From Agrocybe praecox (Eukaryota; Basidiomycota; Agaricomycetes; Agaricales; Agrocybaceae): a stretch of 64,000 nt of DNA. The position numbers were made by a program, and so were the translations under genes. Below are positions 13,085-29,618 of the stretch, in pieces; within the stretch, counting starts at the first letter, position 1; each line of letters opens with the position of its first letter. The notes under the pieces are model-generated. The model was not told the DNA's origin. It saw nothing but the letters and a program-made list of their open reading frames with translations, and searched no databases. The DNA lies in assembly GCA_964017145.1 (NCBI GenBank), contig OZ024848.1, positions 2,554,501 to 2,618,500 on the forward strand, in the 5' to 3' direction.

Positions 13085-14690
13085 CCCCTTTCAACCCGTG
13101 TCACGGTGTCGCAGGGCGCTGATCAGAATATTCACAGGCACAGCCACTCTAGTTATACTAGGTAAAGGTCCGCCGCAGGGCAGAGGAAGGCTCGCTTCGT
13201 CATGCATCCTAGCTGGAGCGCATTGTACATCCGATAGCGCTGGCATTGTAATCTATCGCATAGAAATTACCTGCACCAACTGAGACCAGAAGCCGACGGT
13301 AAGCGGGACCTGAAGCTGAAGCGCTGAAGCTTGAAGGCCTAACTGCCGAGTGATGACTTGCCGCTCCAGCAAGAGGCTGGCTCCATAATTTGAGGACGCA
13401 GAAGAGCGCTGAGCACGGCCTTATTTATTTCCCCTAAGATGTGCATCATATCATAAATAATACAATTTATGTGCTGAAGGGACAAAAACTGGACAAGTTG
13501 CTCAATGCTGGTCTTACAATTTCAAAATGATGAGGTGGCAAGCCGCGGGAGGCCGCGACCGTGTTTTCCTGAAAGTTGTAAAAACAGGGCAAAAGAGCGC
13601 ATAAAGAGGCATTTTTTGTCGAATACACGAAACATGATAGTTTTGTGTTAGTTTTAAAGGCTCAAATGTACATTAGTCGTCAGAATAATCGAGGAATCGG
13701 CGCCCACAGAAAAGCGGCATCGCTGCATCAGTAGGATAATCCGATAATGATTCTGGTATCTAAACTTTGGCTTTGTTTGTTCGAGGGAAGTGCTCGGGGA
13801 CCCCTCATACCTCTGAGTTGCTCGCTACGCTCGCAATAACCCTATTTAAGCCCAGTTTCATAGTCGGCTTTCATCATTGAACTCCATGCATGTCGCAAAT
13901 AATCTCTACGTTCTTTCAGGCCCAGGCTTCAAATTTAAATGCTCGAAGAAAACTCCAGTTAATTTTGTTCTTGAAGTGTTTATTTCTCCTAGTCTTTTTA
14001 AAGGCTTTTCCCCAAATACTCACTGTCTGCGCATCTAGCCAACATGCTGTGAAATTCCGGACCTCTGGGTACATGCCTGAAAGTCGTATATCATTTGTGA
14101 CATGCATGCGCTTCCCAGGGCATAGCGTCAGCAAGCATCAGCATACATCACAACTGGATCGACGCCGGTGAAACCACCATCTCTCTTTGTGTGTATCCCT
14201 TATCCATAATTACATAGTTCCACCTCACTCGATAGTTTGCACTTTTTCGCGCAAAGGTGTTGTTGGACCTCAAATTCACGCTGTCCACGCATATAAAACT
14301 TGCACTCGCAGCAGGATCTCCCAAGGCACTGTCAAAAGAACGACAGCCTGGAGCAGCGGAGCTCTAGCTTTAACCAATTGCTGGAACAAATTACACGATG
14401 TTACCGCTTCACGTGGACGTGACGCAACCTCTTGCACCATCTCTAGCTCTTAGACCAGCACGGGTTGAATTGCATTCTCATGCTACGTATTTTCGAGTTC
14501 CCGCCCATGATTCTGGGCCGCGTTCATGACACACGGCTTGACTGGAGTATTTCTTGTGCCATGCGGATGCTCTTTTCAATCCTCGACATTGTAACGCATC
14601 CGAACGTCGCCTGAATTAATCGACATTCCATATAGTAAGACTTTCCTTTGCTGCTAATTTGGTCTGAATGCGCATGACACTTCAGCCTCA
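13085..14690. other. Long intergenic stretch
   Basis: About 1.6 kb lie between the kelch gene and the first carboxylesterase gene. Open frames here show no family resemblance and no plausible splice pattern. Nothing beyond promoter sequence is supported. Confidence 0.45.
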
Positions 14691-14746
14691 CTATTAAATC
14701 TCACTAGATCTTTTACATACATTATCAAACTCCCCAGCACCTCAAC

Positions 14747-17138
<2,392 letters not shown>

Positions 17139-17840
17139 GGATTATTGAACGGCCTGCATCATCTTTCTCGACCCATCGCGCTGGAATTCTTTGGCCTGGA
17201 AAATCGATGATACTTTCAGTTCTCTTCCATTTTACGACATTTGAACGCGGCAAGGAATAGTAATTCGAAAAATTGTTTCTGCTTGGACTAGTCGAGCGTC
17301 ACTCACATGTAACTGGAATATTCATTTAACATTTACTTATTGTCAACAGTTGGTGATTAGAACCTGTGAAACCCTGTGAAGTGACTACAAGTCCAAATGC
17401 GAACAAACTATGTTAATGGCAGACAATCGGACTCCGTATTGCAAGTGAGTATATGTAGTGGCCAAGACTAATTCTTTTAGTTGAACAAAGCAGATTATAC
17501 TCGTCACACAACTTGAACGAAGGCTCAAATATCCGAGACCGCGTTTTGCCCTTTCAAGCTCTGTACAGACCTGGCAGCTGCGGAGTCCGTCCTAAAAAAA
17601 GTCGAAGAAACACGGCGGTTTACTTGTGGTTTACACGGTGTTACTATATCACGTGTCTGTGACCTTTTCACAACATGATTCGGCGACAGCAATTGGCTTG
17701 CTGTTTTAACAGTAAGGTTCCTATCCCCCATAATTCATACGTTTAAGGAAATAAAATGTTGCTATCACGTAAGCATACCTCTTTGGGTGTCGCCCAAAAC
17801 CCATAATTCAGAAAATGTTGACCGTTTGTTTGTACGTTGT
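17139..17840. other. Intergenic stretch
   Basis: This lies between carboxylesterase copy A and the helicase relic. No gene or clear element is seen. Confidence 0.45.
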
Positions 17841-18600
17841 TTATCTCTTGTCTTGATTTGGGCTTCCTCTGGATTCCTGGATCCATTGCTCTTCAACTCG
17901 TCGAGTCTCGACAGCACTAGTAAGGTGTATGTATACAATCATGTTCTTCAATCTCCACACCGTGCCGTTCTTAGCTTTGTTCCATTTGCGCTCGTGTTCC
18001 CTGTTCAATTCCTCTAGTCTTTCTTTGTGGCTTATACTTAGTCCGTGAATGTAACTAGGTACGAGTGAATACTGCCTTCTCGTTATTTTGTACTTTCGGC
18101 TGTCTCGTCCCTCTGCCGTGAAGAATAGTACCATCGCCGGTGGGTCCTTGAGCATGACGGCCCCGTCTTCATTGATCTCGTGGATGGTGTTTTTCAATGG
18201 GTTTAGTATAATCTCCTCGATTGCACCTCTTGGCCCGTTTGCTATAGTTGTGTTGTTACTTTGATCATCACTTTCATTCCCACAGCCAGTTCTATCGCAT
18301 CGTCTAGATCGCCCATGTTCTCTGTCGTCCTTTTGGCTATCGCCAGCCTTCTGCCCTCCGCGACTGGTTCTTCTCCGGTATCTCTGTCGGCGTCGTTGCC
18401 AGGGATTTCTTTCTGACTGGAGGTAATTGATATAGGTTCCCTGCGAGTATGACATGCATCGATCCGAACGTATATTCAGCACTTCCTAACCCTTGTTCTC
18501 CCCTGCATCTTACTGTCGCTTCTGACGCGCTATACAGGAGTTTCTTGTTGGCCATGGAAATTTTGTCGATTATCAAAACCTCTATTCCCATATTTTTCCT
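17841..18600 (-). pseudogene. Decayed Pif1-like (Helitron-type) DNA helicase fragment
   Basis: Two adjacent minus-strand frames carry broken helicase pieces. One has VLIIDKISMANKKLL followed by SMHVILAGNLYQLPPV, corresponding to motif II (with DE changed to DK) and motif III of Pif1/RecD-type helicases. The other has NGPRGAIEEIILNPLK, DPPAMVLFFTAEGRDS and KITRRQYSLVPSY, matching the downstream part of the same family. The Walker A region and the C-terminal motifs are missing, and the two parts lie in different frames. The sequence resembles the better-kept relic at 50196-51455 on the plus strand. Fungal Helitron transposons encode such helicases, so this is probably transposon debris. Confidence 0.7.
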
Positions 18601-19363
18601 CCGTTAATTTACTCCCCCTTTACTCTTTCCTGCGCCCTCGTCTTGTCTCTTTTTTATTTTGATTCCTGCCCGAGTCTATCATCTTCTGGATCAGGTTCAT
18701 CCTCGTCCCAGATCCCCTCCGGCGGTTCTCTTTTTTCCATGTTGGCATCCAACGACGGTTTTGTGCCGAATGAGAATGATAAGCACAAAGGTGTCGTGTT
18801 TTCTCGAATATCCTCTGAATTTTTATATATGCTAATTCAAGAATTATATTTATTGAACAGAAGACGACGAAGAACATGGCGTCACACCTAGGTATACAAA
18901 GCATCGCAAGTTTTAAGCAGACCTGAAGATTATGGAGTATAAGTGTTTCCGTCTAAAGCCTTAACCAAAATTTCTTTTCAGACGTTTATAAGTAAATAAA
19001 TAAAAATGCTGTCAAAAATATATTCATTTTCTATATATGAGTCTTGAATAGGATATTCTTCTCAAATAAAGTCAAAAAGCCGCGTCGAGCCGTACAGCAA
19101 GCCTATTGGTGACGAAGTCGCCCGCTAGTAGTGAATCTATCTTGCAATTTGCCACGAATTCTCATGAAAGATATTTTGGACCTGTTAACTTTGAGCCGAG
19201 ATCGTTAACATGGAGCCTCAGCCCAATGATTCGAGCGCCACGCGGACACTCGCCTAATACCTCGACAACAATTGTCATTCTATAGTACGATCATCTGGGC
19301 GATATATATTCTCTGCTCAGATCTTCTGATCGAGAGCATGGGGACGGGTACATTCCCTAGGAC
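18601..19363. other. AT-rich stretch between helicase relic and carboxylesterase B
   Basis: Upstream of the helicase relic, and upstream of carboxylesterase copy B, this stretch shows only low-complexity sequence. No gene is supported. Its right end is the promoter of copy B. Confidence 0.45.
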
Positions 19364-19370
19364 TATAAAA
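19364..19370 (+). promoter_or_regulatory. TATA box of carboxylesterase copy B
   Basis: A TATAAAA element lies 50 nt before the ATG at 19420, which is a normal spacing for a short leader. Copy A has no equally clear box. Confidence 0.6.
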
Positions 19371-19419
19371 GCGCTGGCTTAAATATGCCAGCATTGTAGG
19401 CTTTTACTGGTACTTCAAC

Positions 19420-21715
<2,296 letters not shown>

Positions 21716-21940
21716 GTGAGAACGTTTCGTAACTATGTTTTAACTTGTACGCACATGTTTATAACTTTATGTAGTCAGTTATATAATGCCGGCATGGTTG
21801 AGAATTCTGTCAAGTAATCAGTTTTATGGTGAAGTAGCGCCGTCATTGCATCCCGTCCCATGTGTAAGTCGCCAGACGTCATATTTTGTTTATTCGCTTG
21901 ACTCATTCGCAATTAGCCCCCTTTCATCTGGGACATGTTT

Positions 21941-22760
21941 TTACATGTAATCCTTTTCATCCATATCGTCCAAGAACCAATGTGCCCGAGTCTTAGCCAG
22001 GACTTCTTTGTCTGTGATCGCCACCATTACCTTCAGCTTTAAAAACTCGGCAAGGTAAAGGGCAATCTTGTAGTGTTCGTTGGACACCCAGGTCTCCGTG
22101 TAGAAACCAATCATGCCTCTGCATCCTTCAAAAATCTCGTCCGCTAATTGGAGCTTTTCGCTCAGCTCTTCTGTCTTGCGTAGGTCCTTAGGTTCAAACA
22201 CGATTGGATATGGTATACCTTCCCCCGCAAGAGTCTCCCACATCTCTGCTGCCTCTATCAGTATGGTCTTCAGTTAGTGAGTCTCACCCTCCCACGGAGA
22301 ACCGGATCGATCGAAAAGGCGGCAGAGGAACATGGACACGAAGTCAGAGAATGCATCATGATGATGGAGCTTATTGCACTCCTCAGTATTCTTGACATAG
22401 TGATAGTGAACAAGACGGCAGTAATAGAGTCCTAATGCATGGTCCCGCTCGGGTTGGTCTACCTCATTTATGTTCGCCGGTAGTGAGGGCGGGACGAGAG
22501 CCTGTGAAATTGGGCCGTCGTAGTTCTGGAAGCGGCCTAGGATACTGGCGGAGAGAAACACGGGTAGGATCGAAGTGTGTTACCAATCGATCAGGCCTAC
22601 AATTTTCAATTCGATAGAGCCTGGAGATGTCGACACGATGATGTTGCTCGACCGGAGATCGGATACAGGAAGAATGGAAGGATGAGTTCTTAGGGATGAG
22701 CAAGGATGCGACGAGAAGGTACATGACTGCTCCCTGTATTCGCGAATGAATGCTGAGTTT
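21941..22760 (-). pseudogene. Fungal aminoglycoside-phosphotransferase-like (kinase-like) pseudogene, 5' truncated
   Basis: The minus strand carries the C-terminal part of the large fungal APH/kinase-like family: SDLRSSNIIVS, KIVGLIDW, SILPVFLSAS, RLVHYHYVKNTEE, WEGETH and a tail ending AHWFLDDMDEKDYM. Two in-frame stop codons interrupt it, at 22580-22582 (just after DW, where the family has Gln-His) and at 22274-22276. The catalytic-loop His of HxDL is replaced and the N-lobe is missing upstream of about 22760. The truncation point lies next to the left arm of the inverted duplication. The intact ancestor would have been a small-molecule or protein kinase-like enzyme. The gene is now clearly broken. 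Confidence 0.78.
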
Positions 22761-22827
22761 CTGACATCAGAGTGTCGCCAAATACTAGTAGTAGTAGTTA
22801 CTAGTAGCGCAAATAAGATGTGGAGCT

Positions 22828-22902
22828 TTACACGTGACGGTCGCATACATCTCATCGATGCGACCCACCACTACTCGGATGCTTTCCGTGTCCTCTTATC
22901 AG
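22828..22902. other. Well-conserved block at the outer end of the left arm
   Basis: This block is much closer to 55143-55221 (opposite strand) than the sequence on either side. In the best 48-nt part 41 positions match, and five of the seven differences are three-base periodic. A remnant coding exon or a regulatory element would both fit. Confidence 0.5.
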
Positions 22903-23147
22903 CATCTAACTTACATACAAACCTGCAATTCTCAAGTCTTTAAACAAACCAAAGTCAAGCACAGATCTCTTATATCACGGAATCATTATTTTACTGCTTG
23001 CATACTCATGGCCCGACCAAAATGGTTCAAAACTCAGCGAGCTCGATAGCTCGGGATATCGAATTATCAGGATATAACGACACAGAACAAAATCCATAAA
23101 CTAATCCGACCAAAAGCTTCCTAGTACCATCTACCCAAAGATCAAAT

Positions 23148-23593
23148 CTAAACGTTGACATTGACTGGGGAGCATCCAAGAGCCACGAGAGCCTCTGCAA
23201 GATGGAAATCATTAGAATCCTTGTAAAATACTCAAAATAAAATACAACTAACTGAAGTCGTTGTGAGTGCAGCAGACCGGTTGGGTAGAGCACTCAGCTC
23301 CACTGCCGACACCAATGGCCGTGATAGGGCTGCATTCCAATCCGGCTTGGCCAGTGATTGAGCCGACTGCAGCACCGACGATGCCATGGACCTTGTTGTA
23401 CCCCTCAGATCCCGACTTGTAAAGCGAGTTACCTGGACATCGAATCAGATTAACACGGTAATGCAAAACAAAGAAAGTCAAAGGGAGACGTACAGCACTG
23501 AACAGGGCCAGTGTTGCAAGAGTTCTTGATGTCACCAGCGACGACGAGAGCAGCCATGGTGGCGGTCATGAGGATGGCAACTTTCGAGAACAT
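23148..23593 (-). CDS. Class I hydrophobin, copy 1
   Basis: Three exons run from the ATG at 23593 to the stop at 23148-23150. The signal peptide is MFSKVAILMTATMAALVVAG. The mature protein has the eight-cysteine hydrophobin pattern C, CC, C, C, CC, C: NSC, VQCCNS, GLECSP, AECSTQ, PVCCTH and LGCSPVN. Hydrophobins are small secreted proteins that self-assemble at air-water and cell-wall surfaces to make aerial hyphae and fruiting bodies water-repellent. The last cysteine lies on a third exon reached through a GTTAGT donor, and reading through that intron would lose it. This gene is intact. Its paralogue is at 54504-54949, and both sit at the same place in the duplicated segment. Confidence 0.9.
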
Positions 23594-23694
23594 TTTTCGA
23601 TGTTGGAGATTAGACAAATTAGCTGAGAGCTGAATTAATATGCTGTAGGGAAGTCGATTGAGATCCTGAACACTCACCAACCACTTTTTCTGCC

Positions 23695-23701
23695 TTTTAT
23701 A
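23695..23701 (-). promoter_or_regulatory. TATA box of hydrophobin copy 1
   Basis: TATAAAA followed by GGCAG on the minus strand lies about 100 nt before the start codon. The same element sits in the same place before hydrophobin copy 2. Confidence 0.6.
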
Positions 23702-25032
23702 CAATTTTCGCCCTCACTGGGTACCATAATTCTTTTTTCAAATATGGTGAGATTCTGATTATTGTTACGTTAATGTTTCTTCGAAACCCCACCGCATATT
23801 CAGTCCCTAAAAACCTAACTCTTCTAGCTTATTTGATTATACTAATATTAAAAACGCTCGAAGAATGATAGACATCCGACGTAAATATCGCTTAAACCTA
23901 TGTATATGTAGTTAAAAACATGTTCAACAAGAAAAGAAAACTTCAGTTGGACTCGACATATGTGCAAAGCCAACACTGATGCTGTCCACTTCTGTCTTCG
24001 GGAAGTAAAGAGAAATAACCCAACCAATGCACGTTCTTTTGCCTCTTCAACACGACGCCTGCGACGCCTCCACTCTCCAAAATACAATACACATTTAACA
24101 TTACTTGTGCGTATTCTTTGACAGGTTTCAACCTAAAATTACTGAAGGGGCAGCGGAAATACCCGCCCAATGTATATCACTCCTCGATTCGGACCCTAAT
24201 CCATATTCAATTCCATATTCAATTTCGCTTGCAGTTGCGTAGGGTAGACTTGGCAGAGACTAAATTTACTAACGTACTTTCGATTTTATGGCCCAGAAAG
24301 TGCCCAAATACGTGTTTTTGCAATGCAAGCGTTATATGTTTCTTGTCTCTCAATTTTTCAAACTCTGCAACAAAGGGAACCTCGCCTTGGTTTCGACGGT
24401 GACGCGACAAAACCCCGGTATACAGCTTCCCACCGTTTTTCAAATGCAAGTCTTACTCGCTTTGAACCCACGGAGTATGTGTATCTTCCATGATACGTAA
24501 ATTCTGCCCCTCGGTCATTTCGGACGTGGCGAAAAAAGCGCGGGAAAGTCATGCCCACATTCCTGTGGTGTGGATCTCCACGTGGAATCTGGATAACCAC
24601 AATCGTGGCCACGTGGCCTGCCAACACTGGGTTGAATAGTAAATACCGTATGCGAATTGCATTAATTTAGGGGTTCAGCAATAGACCGAATGTTTCGCGT
24701 CCGGCTTCGCTTTTTTTCGGTTTGATAGAGTGCTGGCTGCACCTTCCTTGCACGAAATGCCTCAGAATTTATGAACAAGCAGAACTCCGAATTAAACTCT
24801 TGTACGCCTGCGATATCAGAGGTCCCTCCTGGCTGTCCATCTTAGCGTATAAACAACCAAAGGTTTGCCTGGCGTAGTGAAGACAAGTACATACAACAAA
24901 AAAGACGCATGACGATTGGCCTGGACCCAGTCTAAAAACGGAAACTTCTTCCTTTTATGGTCAATCAAAATATGTATGCGTTCTGGTTTCCTCCTAGACA
25001 TTCCTAGATAGTAATCGTTCTCCTTTTCCAAT

Positions 25033-25661
25033 TTATAACATGCTATTTATGCCTGAGAAATCATAAAGTGTCCTCTTCGCCATGCCGGTGCCAGGAGCGA
25101 TCCCGTCAATGCCCGGGCAATTCTGCGATACAACGCCGATGATTTGTCCCTTCACAACAATAGTGATAGAGTCGGCGCTGCATATTTAAAGAAACGTGTC
25201 AGAGGGAGCCCTCGAAGCAAGACTTTTAGAAAGGACCCACTGAATCTTATCGTCTTGAGAGTCGTTCGCGTTGAGGTCAAGATTGTCTTTAATAAGATCA
25301 TCGACCAAGTTGATGTCCTTTAGATCGTATGAGAATTGCCCGAGAGCTTGTTTTTTCAAATTGTTTGGCCAGATCTGTGACGCAGTTGTCGTCAGTTTTT
25401 TTATCGCCGCCACTATGAACGAAGGAAGTGGTTATACCGAGGTGGCAGAGCGCAAGAAAATTGTAAATTCCAGCTGGTGTCGATAGGAAGTCCAAGTGCG
25501 TCTGCTATAGGGCGAGCTGTATCCAGAGTCTCGAAGCAGACCGAATCGTCATTGTCATTCGGAGGGCATGCAATAATCTTGCCAATATTCAGGGTTGAGA
25601 AAAGCTGAAGTATGCGTGGAGTGATGTCAGTAAGCGCCAAACAATTGCAAAAAAAGACGCA
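25033..25661 (-). pseudogene. Truncated copy of the six-cysteine secreted-protein gene
   Basis: This is the left-arm counterpart of the gene at 52290-53143. It retains LFSTLNIGKIIACPP, CFETLDTARPIADAL, GGDKKTDDNCVTDLA and the C-terminal region. Homology begins inside the first intron, so exon 1 with the signal peptide is absent. The third intron is also missing together with nearby coding bases, which shifts the frame between the AILI and DLKDINLVDD segments. The equivalent of the stop codon is at 25033-25035. It cannot make the same secreted protein and is best called a pseudogene created by the duplication breakpoint and later indels. Confidence 0.78.
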
Positions 25662-26628
25662 ACCCAGGGACCTTTTATACTCAGGACCAATATTTTATGG
25701 CTCATTTTTGGAGCGCATCATATTGACACTCGTCGAATTCTTGGGCGCTAATTTCCTTCTTTGTCCTTTCTAGGTCTACTTTTTCCAAGTATCTTAGGAT
25801 CCGTTGCCATCACATTAATCGAAGTTGACGAGATGTTCACCTCTCGATGGATCTCCAAGATTATCACGAGCAGAGGTCCCGCGGCCCACCATATCTGTGT
25901 CAAGCCTCAAGGCCTCATAGGAGTTCGAGTTGGAATTTCAACTTCAGTTTGATACTATAGGCTCTCTCTCTCTCTCTCTCTCTCTTTCTGTGCGATTCGA
26001 GATAATCAGACATCTCTCCTACAGGCTTAACCTTTCGGTATTATTTTTTAATCCCATAAGTTATAACATGATCTCAACGCGAGTCAGAAAGATTAATTAA
26101 TTCACGATTATCCTCCGAGTCAGACCCAGAGGCTTTTCCGGTTGCTTAACCTGGCCTCACGCTTCAATCTCGGTTGAGTCAAGCAACAAAGCTATTGCGA
26201 CGGAGAGCTTTTCGCCTTACCTTCCTGCACGCCCGCGACGCTTATAAGAGGTAAATTGTGCGGCGAAACCGCATTTGTTGTAGGCAGTGCCAGGACCTCA
26301 AATACCCACTTTTTTGTTTACCTGGGTTAGTTATACACCTTATCTCATTTGATTCGCTTAAACGGCAACAATTAGTTGGCAGTGCCATCAATCAATAGTA
26401 CTTATCAATTATGGGAAGGCGAGCTTCACGGCCTTTCAACTAAATACATAGCCTCAACTTTTCGGGGCAAAACCAGAACGTTCCAGTGGGAGGAAGACAA
26501 TTTGATCCCGTGGTCGATAAATGTATAGCCTTCTCTCCAACATATTCACATAAGTAGAAGATGGTTTGAGGGCATTTTACTTTATACCCCCACATTCGCA
26601 TCGTCCAGTACTTGCACGGCCTTGGGAG
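25662..26628. other. Intergenic stretch just inside the left arm
   Basis: Nothing coding is supported. It contains a short (CT)n run at 25962-25985 and then AT-rich sequence before the small ORF at 26629. Confidence 0.45.
25962..25985 (+). repeat. (CT)n microsatellite
   Basis: About a dozen uninterrupted CT dinucleotides are visible directly. Confidence 0.9.
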
Positions 26629-26772
26629 ATGGATTCACGAACCTCTGATGACATGCCACAGTCGCCTGACGTAACCTACAAAAGAATGCCAACCGATCCT
26701 AAAATCCAAAGGTTCCTCGTAAGGGCATTCCATATTCTCAAAAGGAACAGCAAGCCCAAGTCGGACTTGTGA
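26629..26772 (+). CDS. Putative 47-residue microprotein (DPx4Fx2RAFx2L motif), member 1
   Basis: This intronless ORF encodes a Ser/Asp/Pro-rich N-terminal half followed by a basic, amphipathic-looking C-terminus: TDPKIQRFLVRAFHILKR. The segment lines up without gaps with VDPAFAKFFGRAFRRLR in the small ORF at 36525, sharing D, P, F, R, A, F and L at identical spacing. No TATA box as clear as that of member 2 is present. No known family is recognised. It lacks a signal peptide and a CaaX end, so it is not a mating pheromone precursor. Whether it is translated cannot be told from sequence. Confidence 0.4.
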   Translation: MDSRTSDDMPQSPDVTYKRMPTDPKIQRFLVRAFHILKRNSKPKSDL

Positions 26773-27657
26773 GCCAAAGTACGTATAATCGTACTTTCTT
26801 ATTGGTCATTACATTTTTAACGCGCGACCTCCTCGCAGAACCAACCTATTTCCACTGCCGTACTCAGCAAAATCCCTGGATAAAAATACAGCACCGTCGT
26901 ACTAAGATGAAGGTGCGTTATCGACATTTTTCATGCCAATGACACATGTGAACTAACCTTTAGAATAAGGGATAATGCAGACTCGTGTGTCGTTGTGTAA
27001 ATTTGTCGATGATTCTTGTGGATTCTTGTACAATAATGTATAAATTATAAATTATTCACGATGAATAGCGGTTCGAAAGGATCGAACCAGCATGAGCCAG
27101 GAAGCGCTACCGCTATCGGCCAAAATAGCTAAACATCTTTTCACTTCTTTCCTTCCCTTACAAATATCTCGTAGACAGAAAAACTCGAACCTGACAATTC
27201 AAAAGGCAAGGTTATATACGATCGAAAGGGATAAGTACTGTACAATTACAACAAGACAAGGAATCCTACTAGGCTATATTAAATAGGTAGATCAACGTGG
27301 TATTATCGTACTTTAGAAGAATCAAGGTCGTTAATGGAAAGAAAAGGGATATCTGGATAGAGTCAAAGAAATTAGGTAGCATGCATATAGTAGTAGTTAC
27401 TTGGTTATGTGTCATAATGGAACCAGGCGGGCAAGAAAAAGAAAAAAAGGAAGAAAGAGAAAATGCAGCTCGCGAAGGCGACGAAAGGCCAACAAAGAAT
27501 ACTGTGCATCGGGATTCAGAACACGATGAAAAAAGCACAAAAAGCAGATATAATAAATTACAAGATCCAAAGAAAAAAAAGTGGAATATCGTCGCGTGCA
27601 TATCCAAAGAAGAGAAAATCAAAAGAGAGGAGACCGATGAATGTTGCAAAGACTGGA
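26773..27657. other. Intergenic stretch and 3' UTR of the C2-domain gene
   Basis: No gene is supported. Open frames on the plus strand near 27300-27670 are AT/purine-rich and lie downstream of the C2-domain gene stop. They look like 3' UTR. Confidence 0.45.
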
Positions 27658-29618
27658 TTATGCCTTGAGAACTGGTGTTCGTGCCACGGTAGGAGTCGGA
27701 GGTCTTGATCCCGTACGCCTCTTCCACCATCCTTTCATACCGCCCCCACCGGTGTTAATAGAATGCAAATCTTCAGCCCCGGGATGATTCACCACGACCC
27801 GGCCCTCGGGCGTTCCTCCTGTTTTCTGAGTGAAAGCAGGTGTAGGGGTAACCGAAGCCGCAGCTTCCGAAGATGTCGAGAAAGACACTGACTGGGACCT
27901 GCTCTGTGTCGACCCACTCCCCGTCATCATACTTGCATTGCTGCTGCTCGTGCTGTATATCGATGATGTAGAGGTCGACGTCGAGTCTTGCCGGTGCTTG
28001 ATACGCTTCGGAGCCACAGGTGCCGAGAAACCGTTCAGTGGTCTCGCAGTGCTCGATCCATCAACCACGCCGTTCAGACCCAGGCCGACCATATCAGCCC
28101 TCTGTGCATTCCTAGGAGTAATGCCTGGAGAAGAAGTCGGTGATGGTGGCACGTAGACCGTAAACGGACTTTCTTGTCTCTTCTCGGACGTAATCACCGG
28201 ATTGAAAAGAGCCTCAATGAGTGCTTCGGTCGTTTTTGTCCCGTATGCGAATGGGAGACGCTGCACGTCGAAGGTGACGAGCGGTCCGCCTTCACCTTCT
28301 ATGTATAGGCCTTCGTCATCTGGTGATCCTACTTCTTCCTCGTCGCTGTCTGTAGTGGCTGTCGTTGTTGTGGCACTAGAGTTGGTAGTTGAAGACCGCG
28401 TGCTTGGCTTCCTCATAGATTTCGCAGTCTTTGGTACCGGCGCACCGAGTAAATCAATCTCTAGCTCTTGCTGATCTTTATAAGGACCGTAAATGTCGAG
28501 CGCTTTTGGGCGTTTCTTGACGACGTCATTTTCTAAGAATCCGGCGATTCCAGTGAGAATTTCGCCTTTCGCCAGGGGTGGTGGGATGTAATGAGTTTCG
28601 CCGCTGATGTATTCCATTTCAATCGTGACCTAGAAATGCTTGTTAACGTACATGTTATTTATAGGGAAAAGAAAAATCGGTGCTATTTTACCTTTAGCGT
28701 GGCATTAGTCTTACTTTCTTTTAGCAAGTATCGACGTTCTATAGGGCCTTGCCCTACATACTCGGCAAGATTAAGATACACCGCCCCAAGCCGAGGATTC
28801 TGGGGAGAACCCTGGGGATCGTCGGGAATAACTCGCTGCATGACGACTAGCTTGAGTGGGTTGGGTAATATTTGAGAGGTTTCGCGGTCAACATCGAATT
28901 TGAGGATGGTGTCTAGTGTCTGAGACCAGATCACTGAATGATCTTTCAGTTTGAAGAAGGGTGTCATGCCACGAGCAGGTGTGGTACTGCCATTGATTGT
29001 TGCGCTTGAAGAGCTCAGCAGAGAAGAAAAATCGGAATTAGTAGATACGGGTGTGGGCGCGATTGTGGTAGTCGACGAGTTGGTCGATATAGAGTACGAA
29101 GTGGAGCCCCATCCAGCCGAGAGGTGTTGTGAGTTATCTGTATGTGAGGACCTGGAAGATACAGACGTTTGCGTCCCACTTTGGTTGCCTATACTGTTAG
29201 GATCGCCGACGTTCTGCCGTGTAGCGACGTGTCCATCCTCTATATTGTCCTGTCGCGCCTTGCCCTTATCTGACTTCTTTTCCGCCCGCGCTTTCACTCT
29301 ATCCAACAGCCCACTCTTCTGTCCCGTGGGGGTTTGCACACCCTTGAATTTCCATCGCACTCCAAATTCACCGCTCACTAATGGTACGCTCGAGATCTGG
29401 TGTATGGTCACTTTAGCACGGAAGAATGTGTGCCTTGGCAGGAGATGGCCAATATGAGCGCGAAAGCCAGGAGTTGTCGGCGGTTGTCCGTGTTCATTGA
29501 CGCTGACACTGCTGCCGTTTCCGTTTAAGGGTTTGTTAAGGTACAGACTGAGACCTGGTTTTGGGCTTTTCAATGCATCCTCAGCTGAGCCAGAAGATTT
29601 ACGTGTCGAGGGTACCAT
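27658..29618 (-). CDS. N-terminal C2 (EEIG1/EHBP1-type) domain protein
   Basis: Two exons, 29618-28692 and 28629-27658, join in frame to give 632 residues. The N-terminus shows LPRHTFFRAKVTIHQI and LVSGEFGVRWKFKG. Later comes HSVIWSQTLDTILKFDVDR, then LVVMQRVIPDD and GAVYLNLAEYV. This is the typical NT-C2 pattern of EEIG1/EHBP1 family proteins. Low-complexity Ser/Thr inserts interrupt the domain. The C-terminal third is disordered and ends in a basic stretch (MKGWWKRRTGSRPP). NT-C2 proteins bind membranes or Rab-type partners and link membranes to the cytoskeleton. The fungal role is not established. The start is chosen at MVPSTRK because upstream residues lack similarity. Confidence 0.8.

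Larger units (their letters stand above)
22815..25661 (-). repeat. Left arm of a 2.8-kb inverted segmental duplication
   Basis: Read on the minus strand, this segment aligns along its length with 52459-55232 on the plus strand. It contains a hydrophobin gene, a broken secreted-protein gene and the intergenic sequence between them. The outer edge lies next to the truncated kinase-like pseudogene. The inner edge stops precisely where exon 1 of the secreted-protein gene would begin. Confidence 0.85.

Noticed and set aside
25298..25400. Intron gain in the right-arm secreted-protein gene
   Set aside because: The left copy lacks the intron, but it also lacks adjacent coding bases, so a deletion in the left pseudogene explains it better.
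25962..25985. CT tract as a promoter pyrimidine tract
   Set aside because: No gene starts just downstream; treated as a simple microsatellite.
27069..27092. tRNA T-arm-like GGTTCGAAAGGATCGAACC
   Set aside because: It is only a palindrome. No acceptor, D or anticodon arms can be built around it, and no tRNA was found elsewhere in the window.
28951..29457. Long plus-strand ORF over the C2-domain gene
   Set aside because: It is antisense to well-supported coding sequence and arises from the Ser/Thr-rich codon pattern. It has no family features.
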